NCBI GenBank assembly: GCA_965229005.1
Contig: CBDDIP010000002.1
Span: 2,418,001-2,482,000, forward strand
DNA: 64,000 nt
Direction: 5' to 3'
DNA from: CBDDIP01 sp965229005
GTDB lineage: Bacteria; Actinomycetota; Acidimicrobiia; Acidimicrobiales; Ilumatobacteraceae
Position 1 is the stretch's first letter, and every line of letters starts with the position of its first letter. A model generated the notes under the pieces. The model was given only the letters and a program-made list of their open reading frames with translations, did no database searches and had not been told where the DNA came from. Shown here piece by piece: positions 57,956 through 64,000 of the stretch. The translations under genes and the position numbers were made by a program.

Positions 57956-58861
57956 ATGGCCAAGGCTGCCACCGGCACCAACAAGGCGCTGCGCGAGGGC
58001 AAGATCGCCCCGTACGTGATGACCCTGCCGGGGATGCTCTGGCTGTACTTCTTCTTCCTCGTCCCGTTGGTGACGCTGTTGAAGATCGCGCTGTCGGTGA
58101 AGCCGAACCGAGACCTGCCGGCATACGACCTCACGTGGGCGTGGGGCAACTTCAGCACCGCGTTCGACGACTACGGCGAGCAACTCGTCCGTGCGTTCGC
58201 CTACGCGGCGGTGGCGACGGTGCTGTGCGTGATCATCGCCTACCCGATCGCCTACTTCATCGCCTTCAAGGCCGGCAAGTACAAGAACCTGATGCTCGGG
58301 CTGGTGATGTTGCCCTTCTTCACCAGCTTCCTGCTGCGCACGTTGGCGTGGCAGACGCTGCTCGCCGACCAGGGGCCGGTGCTGGACATCGCTCGCAAGC
58401 TGCACATCGTCGGCGTGCTCGACTGGATGCGGATCACCACCGACGGCAAGTTGATCAACACCCAGACCGCGGTGATCGGTGGCCTGACCTACAACTTCCT
58501 GCCGTTCGCCATGCTGCCGATCTACGTCAGCCTCGAGAAGGTCGACAAACGTCTGATCGAAGCGGCCAACGACCTGTACAGCAGCTTCGCTCGAGCGTTC
58601 CGCAAGGTGATCCTGCCGCTGTCGCTGCCCGGGGTGTTCGCCGGCACGCTGCTGTGCTTCATCCCGGCAACCGGCGACTTCATCAACGCCCGGTTGCTCG
58701 GCAACCCGAACACCGGGGTGATCGGCGACGTCGTGCAGAACCAGTTCCTCGGCCGCAACGACTACCCGACGGCGGCGGCGATCAGCTTCGTGCTGATGGC
58801 GATCATCACCGGGGCAGTGCTCGTCTACGCCAAGTTCCTCGGAACGGAGGACCTCGTATGA
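57956..58861 (+). CDS. potB: spermidine/putrescine-type ABC transporter permease (PotB-like)
   Basis: The 301-residue protein has six membrane helices and the PotB-type EAA loop (EAANDLYSSFARAFRKVILPLSLPG) that contacts the ATPase. The N-terminal YVMTLPGMLWLYFFFLVPL is typical of PotB/PotH. It starts 1 nt after the fused ATPase/receptor gene and overlaps the next permease gene by 4 bp (ATGA), so the operon is tightly coupled. Confidence 0.92.
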   Translation: MAKAATGTNKALREGKIAPYVMTLPGMLWLYFFFLVPLVTLLKIALSVKPNRDLPAYDLTWAWGNFSTAFDDYGEQLVRAFAYAAVATVLCVIIAYPIAYFIAFKAGKYKNLMLGLVMLPFFTSFLLRTLAWQTLLADQGPVLDIARKLHIVGVLDWMRITTDGKLINTQTAVIGGLTYNFLPFAMLPIYVSLEKVDKRLIEAANDLYSSFARAFRKVILPLSLPGVFAGTLLCFIPATGDFINARLLGNPNTGVIGDVVQNQFLGRNDYPTAAAISFVLMAIITGAVLVYAKFLGTEDLV

Positions 58862-59760
58862 GCGCCACCACCGCGACCCTCCACGACGACAGCGACCCCG
58901 ACCTCGATGCGCCCCCGCCCGGAGGCCGCAACAAGCAGCGCCCGAAGATCGGCACGATCGCACTCTGGATCGTCACCGTCGGCGGCGTGCTGTACCTGTT
59001 CGTCCCGATCGTCACGATCGCGGTGTTCAGCTTCAACGACCTGCGCGTCCGCCAACCCGACGGATCCATCCAGGAGGTCAAGAAGAACAGCACGTGGAAC
59101 CACTTCACGTGGGACAACTGGCTGCACCCGTTCGCCAAGAAGGCGTTCACCGACGCGCTGATCGAGAGCCTCAAGGTGGCAGTCATCGCGTGCATCGTGG
59201 CCACCGTGCTCGGCAGCCTGATCGCGCTCGCGCTGGCCCGCTACCGGATGCACGGTGGTGGGGCGATCAACCTGTTGCTCGTGCTGCCGCTGACGACGCC
59301 CGAGATCGTCATGGGTGCATCGTTGTTCACCCTGTTCTTCAACCAGGGCGTGGAGCGCGGCTTCGTGACGATCGTGATCGCCCACACGATGTTCTGCCTG
59401 AGCTTCGTGGCGATGACGGTGAAGGCACGTATCCGTGGTCTCGACTGGACCTTGGAGGACGCCGCCGCGGACCTCGGCGCGACGCCGTGGCGCACGTTCA
59501 ACAAGATCACCCTGCCGATGATCACCCCCGGGATCATCGCCGCGTTCATGCTCTCGCTGGCGTTGAGCATCGACGACTACATCATCACCTCCTTCGTCGC
59601 CGGCGACGTGCGCACGTTCCCTCGGCAGGTGTTCGACGGTGCCAAGAACGAGCTGCCGGCTCAGGTCCACGTGCTGGCCACGATGATCATGCTGGTCGCG
59701 ATCGCGATCATCGTCGGCGGCACCATCGTGGGCAATCGCCGATCGGCGCAAGGGCGCTAG
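58858..59760 (+). CDS. potC: spermidine/putrescine-type ABC transporter permease (PotC-like)
   Basis: The 300-residue protein has a soluble N-terminus of about 30 residues, six membrane helices and the EAA loop (EDAAADLGATPWRTFNKITLPMITPG). FVPIVTIAVFSFND near the N-terminus is the PotC/PotI signature. The long N-terminal extension and a loop insert (RQPDGSIQEVKKNS) are larger than usual. A GGAG ribosome site lies before ATG 58858, which overlaps the potB stop. Confidence 0.92.
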   Translation: MSATTATLHDDSDPDLDAPPPGGRNKQRPKIGTIALWIVTVGGVLYLFVPIVTIAVFSFNDLRVRQPDGSIQEVKKNSTWNHFTWDNWLHPFAKKAFTDALIESLKVAVIACIVATVLGSLIALALARYRMHGGGAINLLLVLPLTTPEIVMGASLFTLFFNQGVERGFVTIVIAHTMFCLSFVAMTVKARIRGLDWTLEDAAADLGATPWRTFNKITLPMITPGIIAAFMLSLALSIDDYIITSFVAGDVRTFPRQVFDGAKNELPAQVHVLATMIMLVAIAIIVGGTIVGNRRSAQGR

Positions 59761-59763
59761 CCT
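59758..59763 (+). promoter_or_regulatory. -10 element of the 2-hydroxyacid dehydrogenase gene
   Basis: TAGCCT overlaps the potC stop codon and ends 10 nt before ATG 59774. It is the same hexamer as at nrdR and tRNA-Val, suggesting that the dehydrogenase gene has its own promoter despite following the pot operon by 13 bp. Confidence 0.4.
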
Positions 59764-59773
59764 TTCGGCCGTC

Positions 59774-60736
59774 ATGCCCAGCATCCCCCCAAGTCGATCC
59801 GGTCGTTCGGGCTCCACGCACGAAGGACCGCCCCGAATCGCCATTGCGCCGGACGGCGCCCCCTCCTGGATGACGGAAGCCGTCGTCACCGGTGGCGGCC
59901 ACATCGTTTCACTCGAAGACGCGGAAGGTCTCGTGTGGGCTGCCCCGCGCCAGCCCGATGCGTTGGAGCAGGCGCTCGAGGACGCACCGCAGCTGACGTG
60001 GGTGCAGCTGCCGTTCGCCGGCATCGAGCAGTTCGTGCACCTCGTCGACGACGACCGCCTGTGGACGTGCGGCAAGGGCGTCTACGCCGATCCGGTCGCC
60101 GAGCTGGCGCTGTCGCTCGGCCTGGCCGGCATGCGCCACGTCGGCGCCTACTCGCGCGTCACGACGTGGGAGCGCCCGCACGGTCGCAACCTGTTCGGGG
60201 CCAACGTCACGATCCTCGGTGGCGGCGGGATCACCGAGTCGCTGCTGCGCCTCCTCCAACCGTTCGACTGCCACACCACCGTGGTGCGCAACCGCGTGCA
60301 ACCGATGGACGGTGCCGACGAGGTGCTGGAGGCCGATCGGTACGTCGACGCGTTGAGCGGTGCCGACCTCGTCGTGGTCGCGTTGGCGCTGACGCCCGAG
60401 ACCGAGGGCATGATCTCGCGCACGGAGCTGGAGATGATGGAGCGCCACACGTGGCTGGTCAACGTGGCCCGCGGGCGGCACATCGTCACCGACGATCTCG
60501 TGTGGGCGTTGGAGAACGAGATCATCGGCGGCGCCGGGCTCGACGTCACCGACCCGGAGCCGCTTCCCGACGGGCATCCGCTGTGGATGATGGACAACTG
60601 CATCATCACCCCGCACGTCGGCAACACGCCGGACATGGCTGTGCCGTTGCTCACCGAACGCATCGTGCTCAACGTCCGCCGCTTCGCCGCCGGCGAGGCG
60701 TTGCTCGGTCCGGTGCACCATGACCTCGGCTACTGA
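59774..60736 (+). CDS. D-isomer-specific 2-hydroxyacid dehydrogenase family protein
   Basis: The 320-residue protein has the NAD site VTILGGGGITESLL and the catalytic Arg, Glu and His in NVARGRHIVTDD, DVTDPEPLPDGHPLW and CIITPHVGNTPDM. The Rossmann glycines read GGGGIT, a slight variant of GxGxxG. The substrate is unknown. Its 3' end overlaps the DUF2087 gene by 17 bp, making it the first gene of an overlapping three-gene run. Confidence 0.88.
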   Translation: MPSIPPSRSGRSGSTHEGPPRIAIAPDGAPSWMTEAVVTGGGHIVSLEDAEGLVWAAPRQPDALEQALEDAPQLTWVQLPFAGIEQFVHLVDDDRLWTCGKGVYADPVAELALSLGLAGMRHVGAYSRVTTWERPHGRNLFGANVTILGGGGITESLLRLLQPFDCHTTVVRNRVQPMDGADEVLEADRYVDALSGADLVVVALALTPETEGMISRTELEMMERHTWLVNVARGRHIVTDDLVWALENEIIGGAGLDVTDPEPLPDGHPLWMMDNCIITPHVGNTPDMAVPLLTERIVLNVRRFAAGEALLGPVHHDLGY

Positions 60737-61292
60737 ACGAGAGCTGGACGCGGCCACGCTGGTCGGCCTGCTGGCCGACGACCATCGTCGCCAGGTGTTC
60801 GCCGCCGTCGAGCTCGGCGCGTCGTCGCTCGACGCGGTCGTGTCGGCCACCGGCCTGACGCAGCCCGCTGCGGCCAAGGCGCTGGGGCGTCTGGTCGAGG
60901 CCGGACTGGTGATCGCCGCCACCGATGACGGCGTGCAGTTGCTCCACGTGATGGGGGCCGCGTTCCAGGCGGCGGCACGGGTGGCCATGCAGCGCGCGCC
61001 GTCCGATGAGCACCGAGATCTGCCCGACGAGGCCCGCCGTGTGATGCGCGCCTTCGTCGTCGACGGCCGCCTCCAGTCGATCCCGACCGCGTACGGCAAG
61101 CGCCTGATCATCCTCGACTGGTTGGCGCAGGACTTCGAGCTCGGCCGCAAGTACAGCGAGCCGATGGTCAACCTCGTCATCGGCAAGCGCCACCCGGACA
61201 CCGCGGCGCTGCGCCGCTACCTCGTCGACGCCGGCATGCTCGACCGCGCCGACGGTGAGTACTGGCGCTCCGGCGGCAGCACGGTGCGTTGA
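60720..61292 (+). CDS. winged-helix + DUF2087 protein
   Basis: The 190-residue protein has an ArsR/MarR-like winged helix (TLVGLLADDHRRQVFAAVE...TGLTQPAAAKALGRLVEAGLV, residues 13-66). A DUF2087 domain follows (about 110-185; RRVMRAFVVDGRLQSIPTAYGKRLIILDWLAQDF, KRHPDTAALRRYLVDAGMLDR), a frequent partner. It is probably a transcriptional regulator with unknown target. It overlaps both neighbours (17 bp and 4 bp). Confidence 0.82.
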   Translation: MTSATERELDAATLVGLLADDHRRQVFAAVELGASSLDAVVSATGLTQPAAAKALGRLVEAGLVIAATDDGVQLLHVMGAAFQAAARVAMQRAPSDEHRDLPDEARRVMRAFVVDGRLQSIPTAYGKRLIILDWLAQDFELGRKYSEPMVNLVIGKRHPDTAALRRYLVDAGMLDRADGEYWRSGGSTVR

Positions 61293-61882
61293 CGCACTAC
61301 GACGCGCTCGGCATCGCCTCCGACGCGTCGGCGGCCGAGGTGCGCGACGCCTATCGCAGCAAGGCTCGACGGCTGCACCCCGACAACGCCGGCGGCTCGG
61401 CCGACGCGATGGCGACGGTCAACGAGGCCTACCGCGTGCTGCGCGATCCGGGTCGTCGTCTCGACTACGACCGCGAGTTGCGCGCCAGCTCGACATCGAC
61501 GGGCTCGGCATCGCGGCCGACGAGCTCCCGGCCGGCTGCGCCGCAGTTCTCCGAGGCGCGGCTCAACCCGCTGGCGCGCTACCAGGATCCGCCTCGCTTC
61601 CCGTGGCGGTTCATGGCCGCGCTGGCCGGGCTCGGCATGATCGTGGTCCTGATCGGTGTGATCACCTACCAGCCGCCGACGAAGTCGCCGCCGGACAACC
61701 TGCTCGAGCCCGGATCCTGCGTCATCATCGAGACCAACGGTGACGCCCGCGAGGTCAACTGCGCCGATCGCCACGACGCGCTCGTCGATCGGCTGATCCC
61801 GATCGACGAGGACTGCCCGGCGGGCACCGAGGCCCACCGCGATCACCAAGGGATGGGCACCGCCTGCGTCGTCCGGTCCTGA
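61289..61882 (+). CDS. J-domain membrane protein
   Basis: The 197-residue protein starts with a J domain (about 1-62; HYDALGI...AYRSKARRLHPDNAGGS) with an intact HPD motif, so it should stimulate a DnaK ATPase. A Ser/Thr-rich linker, one membrane helix (about 107-127) and a small outer domain with three Cys (SCVIIE, VNCADRHDALV, DCPAGTEAH) follow. The outer half resembles septum-formation-like domains. The start is TTG 61289, overlapping the DUF2087 stop by 4 bp (TTGA); no ATG or GTG fits. Confidence 0.8.
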   Translation: MTHYDALGIASDASAAEVRDAYRSKARRLHPDNAGGSADAMATVNEAYRVLRDPGRRLDYDRELRASSTSTGSASRPTSSRPAAPQFSEARLNPLARYQDPPRFPWRFMAALAGLGMIVVLIGVITYQPPTKSPPDNLLEPGSCVIIETNGDAREVNCADRHDALVDRLIPIDEDCPAGTEAHRDHQGMGTACVVRS

Positions 61883-61921
61883 CTCGCCCGCGAGTCGACG
61901 GCGGCCGTACCGTCGGCGTCG

Positions 61922-62944
61922 ATGGATCACGATGTCCTGCACGCACAGCTGGAGCGATGGGCAGCGGCGCACTACCACGAGGGCGTGACCGTGGCCGGGC
62001 TCGAGGTGATGCCGGGCCACGCCGGGCTCTCGTTCGGGTTCCGCGTCGAGCATCTCGCGCAGGTGCAGGACGATCTCGTCGTGCGCATGCCGCCGAAGGG
62101 CGTGCGTCGCAGCGGCAACACCGACGTGCTGCGTCAGGTGCCGCTGCTGCGAGCCCTCAAGCGCTGCGGCGTGCCTGTCGCCGACGTGATCTGGTTCGAT
62201 GACGACGAGTCGTGGTTCGACGTGCCGTTCACGATGGTCGGACGCCTGCCGGGCAGCACGTGGACGGTGCGCGAGCACGCGCTCGCCGAGGCGTCGGCAC
62301 GTGACGAAGCGGTCGGCATCTTCCGCCAGGCCGTCGAGGCGCTGGCGCTCGTGCACCTCGTCGACTGGCAGCGCGAGCTGCCCGACTGGGAGGAGCCCAA
62401 GCAGCTGCACGACGAGGTGGTCTTCTGGGACCGGCTGCTGGAGAAGGCGTCGCAGAGCGACTGGGGCGAGTCGGCGTGGCTCGACCTCGGCCGTCGGACG
62501 CGCGACCTGTTGCTGGCCTCGCTGCCGCAGGACCCGACGATCGGCATCTTCCACGGCGACTTCCAGACCAACAACATCCTCTTCGATGGCGGCACGCTGA
62601 CGGCGGTGCTCGACTGGGAGATCAGCGGCATCGGTGCACAGCTGCTCGATCTCGGCTGGCTGTTGATGATGAACGACCCGCAGAGCTGGAGCGACGGCGA
62701 GGGCCTGCGCATCGTGCCTCCGTTCGACGACGTCGTCGCCTGGTACGCGGCTGCCGCCGGGCGACCGACCAACCTCGACGACGTGGCCTGGTACCGGGCC
62801 TTGTCGGGCTACCGCTTCGGTGTCATCTCCTGCTTCAACGTCATGCTGCACCGCACCGGCAAGCGCCCCGACGCCGAGTGGGACCGCATCGCGCCGAGCA
62901 TCCCGTACCTGTTCGGACGGGCCGCCGAGCTGCTCAACCGGTAG
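61922..62944 (+). CDS. aminoglycoside-phosphotransferase-family protein (FadE36/ACAD10-like kinase fold)
   Basis: The 340-residue protein has an APH fold: HAGLSFGFRVEH near the nucleotide loop, DDLVVRMPPKG, the catalytic loop IFHGDFQTNNILF and the metal-binding AVLDWEISGIG with GAQLLDLGWLLM. This is the branch often annotated as phosphotransferase near acyl-CoA dehydrogenases, acting perhaps on hydroxyacyl compounds. TACCGT (61908-61913) is 8 nt before the ATG, implying a leaderless mRNA. Confidence 0.85.
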   Translation: MDHDVLHAQLERWAAAHYHEGVTVAGLEVMPGHAGLSFGFRVEHLAQVQDDLVVRMPPKGVRRSGNTDVLRQVPLLRALKRCGVPVADVIWFDDDESWFDVPFTMVGRLPGSTWTVREHALAEASARDEAVGIFRQAVEALALVHLVDWQRELPDWEEPKQLHDEVVFWDRLLEKASQSDWGESAWLDLGRRTRDLLLASLPQDPTIGIFHGDFQTNNILFDGGTLTAVLDWEISGIGAQLLDLGWLLMMNDPQSWSDGEGLRIVPPFDDVVAWYAAAAGRPTNLDDVAWYRALSGYRFGVISCFNVMLHRTGKRPDAEWDRIAPSIPYLFGRAAELLNR

Positions 62945-62965
62945 GCGATCCTCGAGGCGCGCTGC

Positions 62966-62971
62966 TAGCCT
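62966..62971 (+). promoter_or_regulatory. -10 element of the tRNA-Val gene
   Basis: TAGCCT lies 13 nt before the mature 5' end of the tRNA, a normal leader for RNase P processing. The same hexamer precedes nrdR and the 59774 gene. Confidence 0.5.
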
Positions 62972-62984
62972 CACGTGCTCGTCA

Positions 62985-63058
62985 GGTCGTGTAGCTCAGT
63001 TGGTTAGAGCACTACGTTCACACCGTAGGGGTCCACAGTTCGAGTCTGTGCACGACCA
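62985..63058 (+). tRNA. tRNA-Val (anticodon CAC)
   Basis: The 74-nt sequence folds as a cloverleaf: acceptor GGTCGTG/CACGACC (62985-62991 and 63051-63057), D arm GCTC...GAGC, anticodon stem CTACG/CGTAG with loop TTCACAC giving anticodon CAC (valine, codon GUG), and T arm with GTTCGAG. The discriminator is A63058. The genome continues CCC, so the 3' CCA is not encoded and must be added. Confidence 0.95.
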
Positions 63059-63077
63059 CCCTGCCAACATCTCGAAG

Positions 63078-63122
63078 CGTTTGATCGCTGCCCCACCGCC
63101 ACGGTGGCTGAGCGATCAAACG
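63078..63122. terminator. nested double hairpin after tRNA-Val
   Basis: A perfect 12-bp outer stem (CGTTTGATCGCT 63078-63089 with AGCGATCAAACG 63111-63122) encloses a 6-bp inner hairpin (CCACCG-CCA-CGGTGG, 63093-63107). It separates the tRNA from the convergent gene, and its right arm includes that gene's stop codon. The outer/inner layout is like the element after nrdJ. Confidence 0.7.
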
Positions 63123-63904
63123 GTCGTGGGTGGCGTGCAGTCACCGGGGATCACCGAGTCGAGGCGGCCGGACGAGCCGCCCATCGTGATCAACTCGGTC
63201 ACGTCGCCGCTCGCGTCGGCGTGCAGGAGCGTCGGGCCGAAGTACCAGGTGGTCGCACACCGCGCGGAGGCGAACTCGATCTCGGGCAGATCGGGCGCGG
63301 AATCCGGGCAGGGCTGCATCAGATCGAAGCGAACGTTCGGGTCGACGATGCACAGGCGAGCGACGCCATCGTGCAGCACGAGCGTCTCGGCGACCTGGAC
63401 CCAGCCGGCACCGTCGATCTCGTCGAGTCCGATCATGGGCGGGAGCGACGGGCGCACTTGCTCGGCACCCCCGGGCGTGACCACCGGCGAACCGGGGACC
63501 CGGTCGAGTCCGTTCGTCCGAACCATCACCCGATCGCCGTCCAGCTCCGCTGAGAACCCCGCCAGGTCGTGCTGTCGCCCCGCGTTGAGGGCCCGGCCCC
63601 ACTCGTCCCAGTGCTGGGCCCCGACGAACGCGTGCCCGGTCGGCGACCAGCTGACGAGCTGCCACAGATCGGGCAGCGTGTTCGTCTCGGGGAACGCCGA
63701 CGCTCGCCGAACCCACGCCTCGGGCACGTCGAGCGAACCAACTCTCGCCCACTCGCGGTGGCAACGCAGCAACGCTTCCTGGGCCAGATCGCGCGCCGCC
63801 TCGTGCTCACCGATGAGCGCCGAGGCGACGGCGACGAGGCGTGGGTACTCGGTGCGGAAGAAGTCATCGAAGGTGCGTGGGCGAGCAGCGGCAGTGATCC
63901 CCAC
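63116..63904 (-). CDS. ECF sigma region-2 protein lacking region 4, with an unrelated C-terminal domain
   Basis: The 262-residue protein opens with a good sigma-70 region 2 (FDDFFRTEYPRLVAVASALIG...AARDLAQEALLRCHREWARV...PEAWVRRA, residues 12-68). The chain then jumps directly to a segment (SAFPETNTLPDLWQLVSWSP...) with no region 3/4 linker or region 4. The rest is beta-rich with scattered Cys and looks like a secreted or sensor domain. An in-frame deletion of region 4 plus a membrane helix from a longer sigma/sensor fusion is the simplest reading; a genuine new protein is also possible. Confidence 0.6.
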   Translation of the reverse strand: MGITAAARPRTFDDFFRTEYPRLVAVASALIGEHEAARDLAQEALLRCHREWARVGSLDVPEAWVRRASAFPETNTLPDLWQLVSWSPTGHAFVGAQHWDEWGRALNAGRQHDLAGFSAELDGDRVMVRTNGLDRVPGSPVVTPGGAEQVRPSLPPMIGLDEIDGAGWVQVAETLVLHDGVARLCIVDPNVRFDLMQPCPDSAPDLPEIEFASARCATTWYFGPTLLHADASGDVTELITMGGSSGRLDSVIPGDCTPPTTV

Positions 63905-63978
63905 ATCCTGTACACGCCCACCGAGGCCCGGCGGTTTACCCGAGACGTGATCGAACGTCGGACTAACGTCGCCGCTCG

Positions 63979-64000
63979 ATGGCGCACTGGCTGATGAAAT
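63979..64000 (+). CDS. start of a probable EVE-domain protein (3' end outside window)
   Basis: ATG 63979 begins MAHWLMK, the near-invariant N-terminus of EVE-domain (modified-base-binding, PUA-like) proteins. TAACGT (63964-63969) lies 9 nt upstream, similar to the -10 of the gene at 48165. Only seven codons are visible, so the call rests on this motif and the promoter. Confidence 0.45.

Overview
This is a 64-kb chromosomal window from a high-GC actinobacterium. The lexA / LysM / nrdR / nrdJ block, many F420/luciferase-like, DinB, DUF4190 and SAM-methyltransferase genes, Thr/Ser/Pro-rich lipoproteins and frequent GTG starts suggest the class Acidimicrobiia (Ilumatobacter-like). That taxonomic guess is inference. 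About 60 protein genes and one tRNA-Val are present, densely packed on both strands. I see no insertion sequence, prophage or CRISPR array.

Layout. 1-9.5 kb: DNA-damage and deoxynucleotide control. lexA is divergent from a LysM cell-division-type gene with LexA boxes between them, followed by nrdR, an M14 peptidase lipoprotein, a RibD-type reductase divergent from a molybdopterin oxidoreductase, and the B12-dependent ribonucleotide reductase nrdJ behind an elaborate promoter. 9.5-13.5 kb: a BTAD regulator-hydrolase fusion followed by a methyltransferase, a luciferase-like monooxygenase and an AraC-NTF2 fusion. 13.5-17.2 kb: a large lipoprotein and a one-polypeptide sigma/anti-sigma/ecto-domain protein. 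17.2-20.2 kb: ATP-dependent DNA ligase, an EEP nuclease and thymidine kinase. 20.2-34 kb: small membrane proteins, DinB/pentapeptide protein, glutamate synthase gltBD, a LysM-like lipoprotein, VOC, YceH, methyltransferases and GNATs. 34-41 kb: a tight operon (acyl reductase-HAD fusion, MDR dehydrogenase, LarA-like protein, PlsC-like acyltransferase) divergent from a TetR regulator with an obvious operator. 41-45.5 kb: ddl and murF from one shared promoter, plus a kinase-fold protein and an MFS transporter with an apparent N-terminal frameshift. 45.5-50 kb: MBL hydrolase, LLM oxidoreductase, GNAT, cytochrome P450. 50.2-50.4 kb: a striking dyad-symmetric array of four palindromes. 51-60 kb: ald/Lrp, a pterin dehydratase-VOC fusion, aldehyde dehydrogenase/Lrp and a polyamine-type ABC transporter in which the ATPase and the solute-binding protein are one polypeptide. 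60-64 kb: dehydrogenase, DUF2087 and DnaJ-domain genes in an overlapping run, a phosphotransferase, tRNA-Val, an odd sigma-region-2 protein and the first codons of a likely EVE-domain gene.

Two genome-wide habits are visible. Many genes have a TANNNT hexamer ending 6-8 nt before the start codon, implying leaderless transcripts; this also decides several start codons. Several gene ends, mostly between convergent genes, are closed by long perfect or nested hairpins without a T-tract, sometimes tandemly duplicated.

The most unusual items are the PotA-PotD fusion, the symmetric palindrome array, the acyl reductase/LarA operon and the fused sigma/anti-sigma protein.
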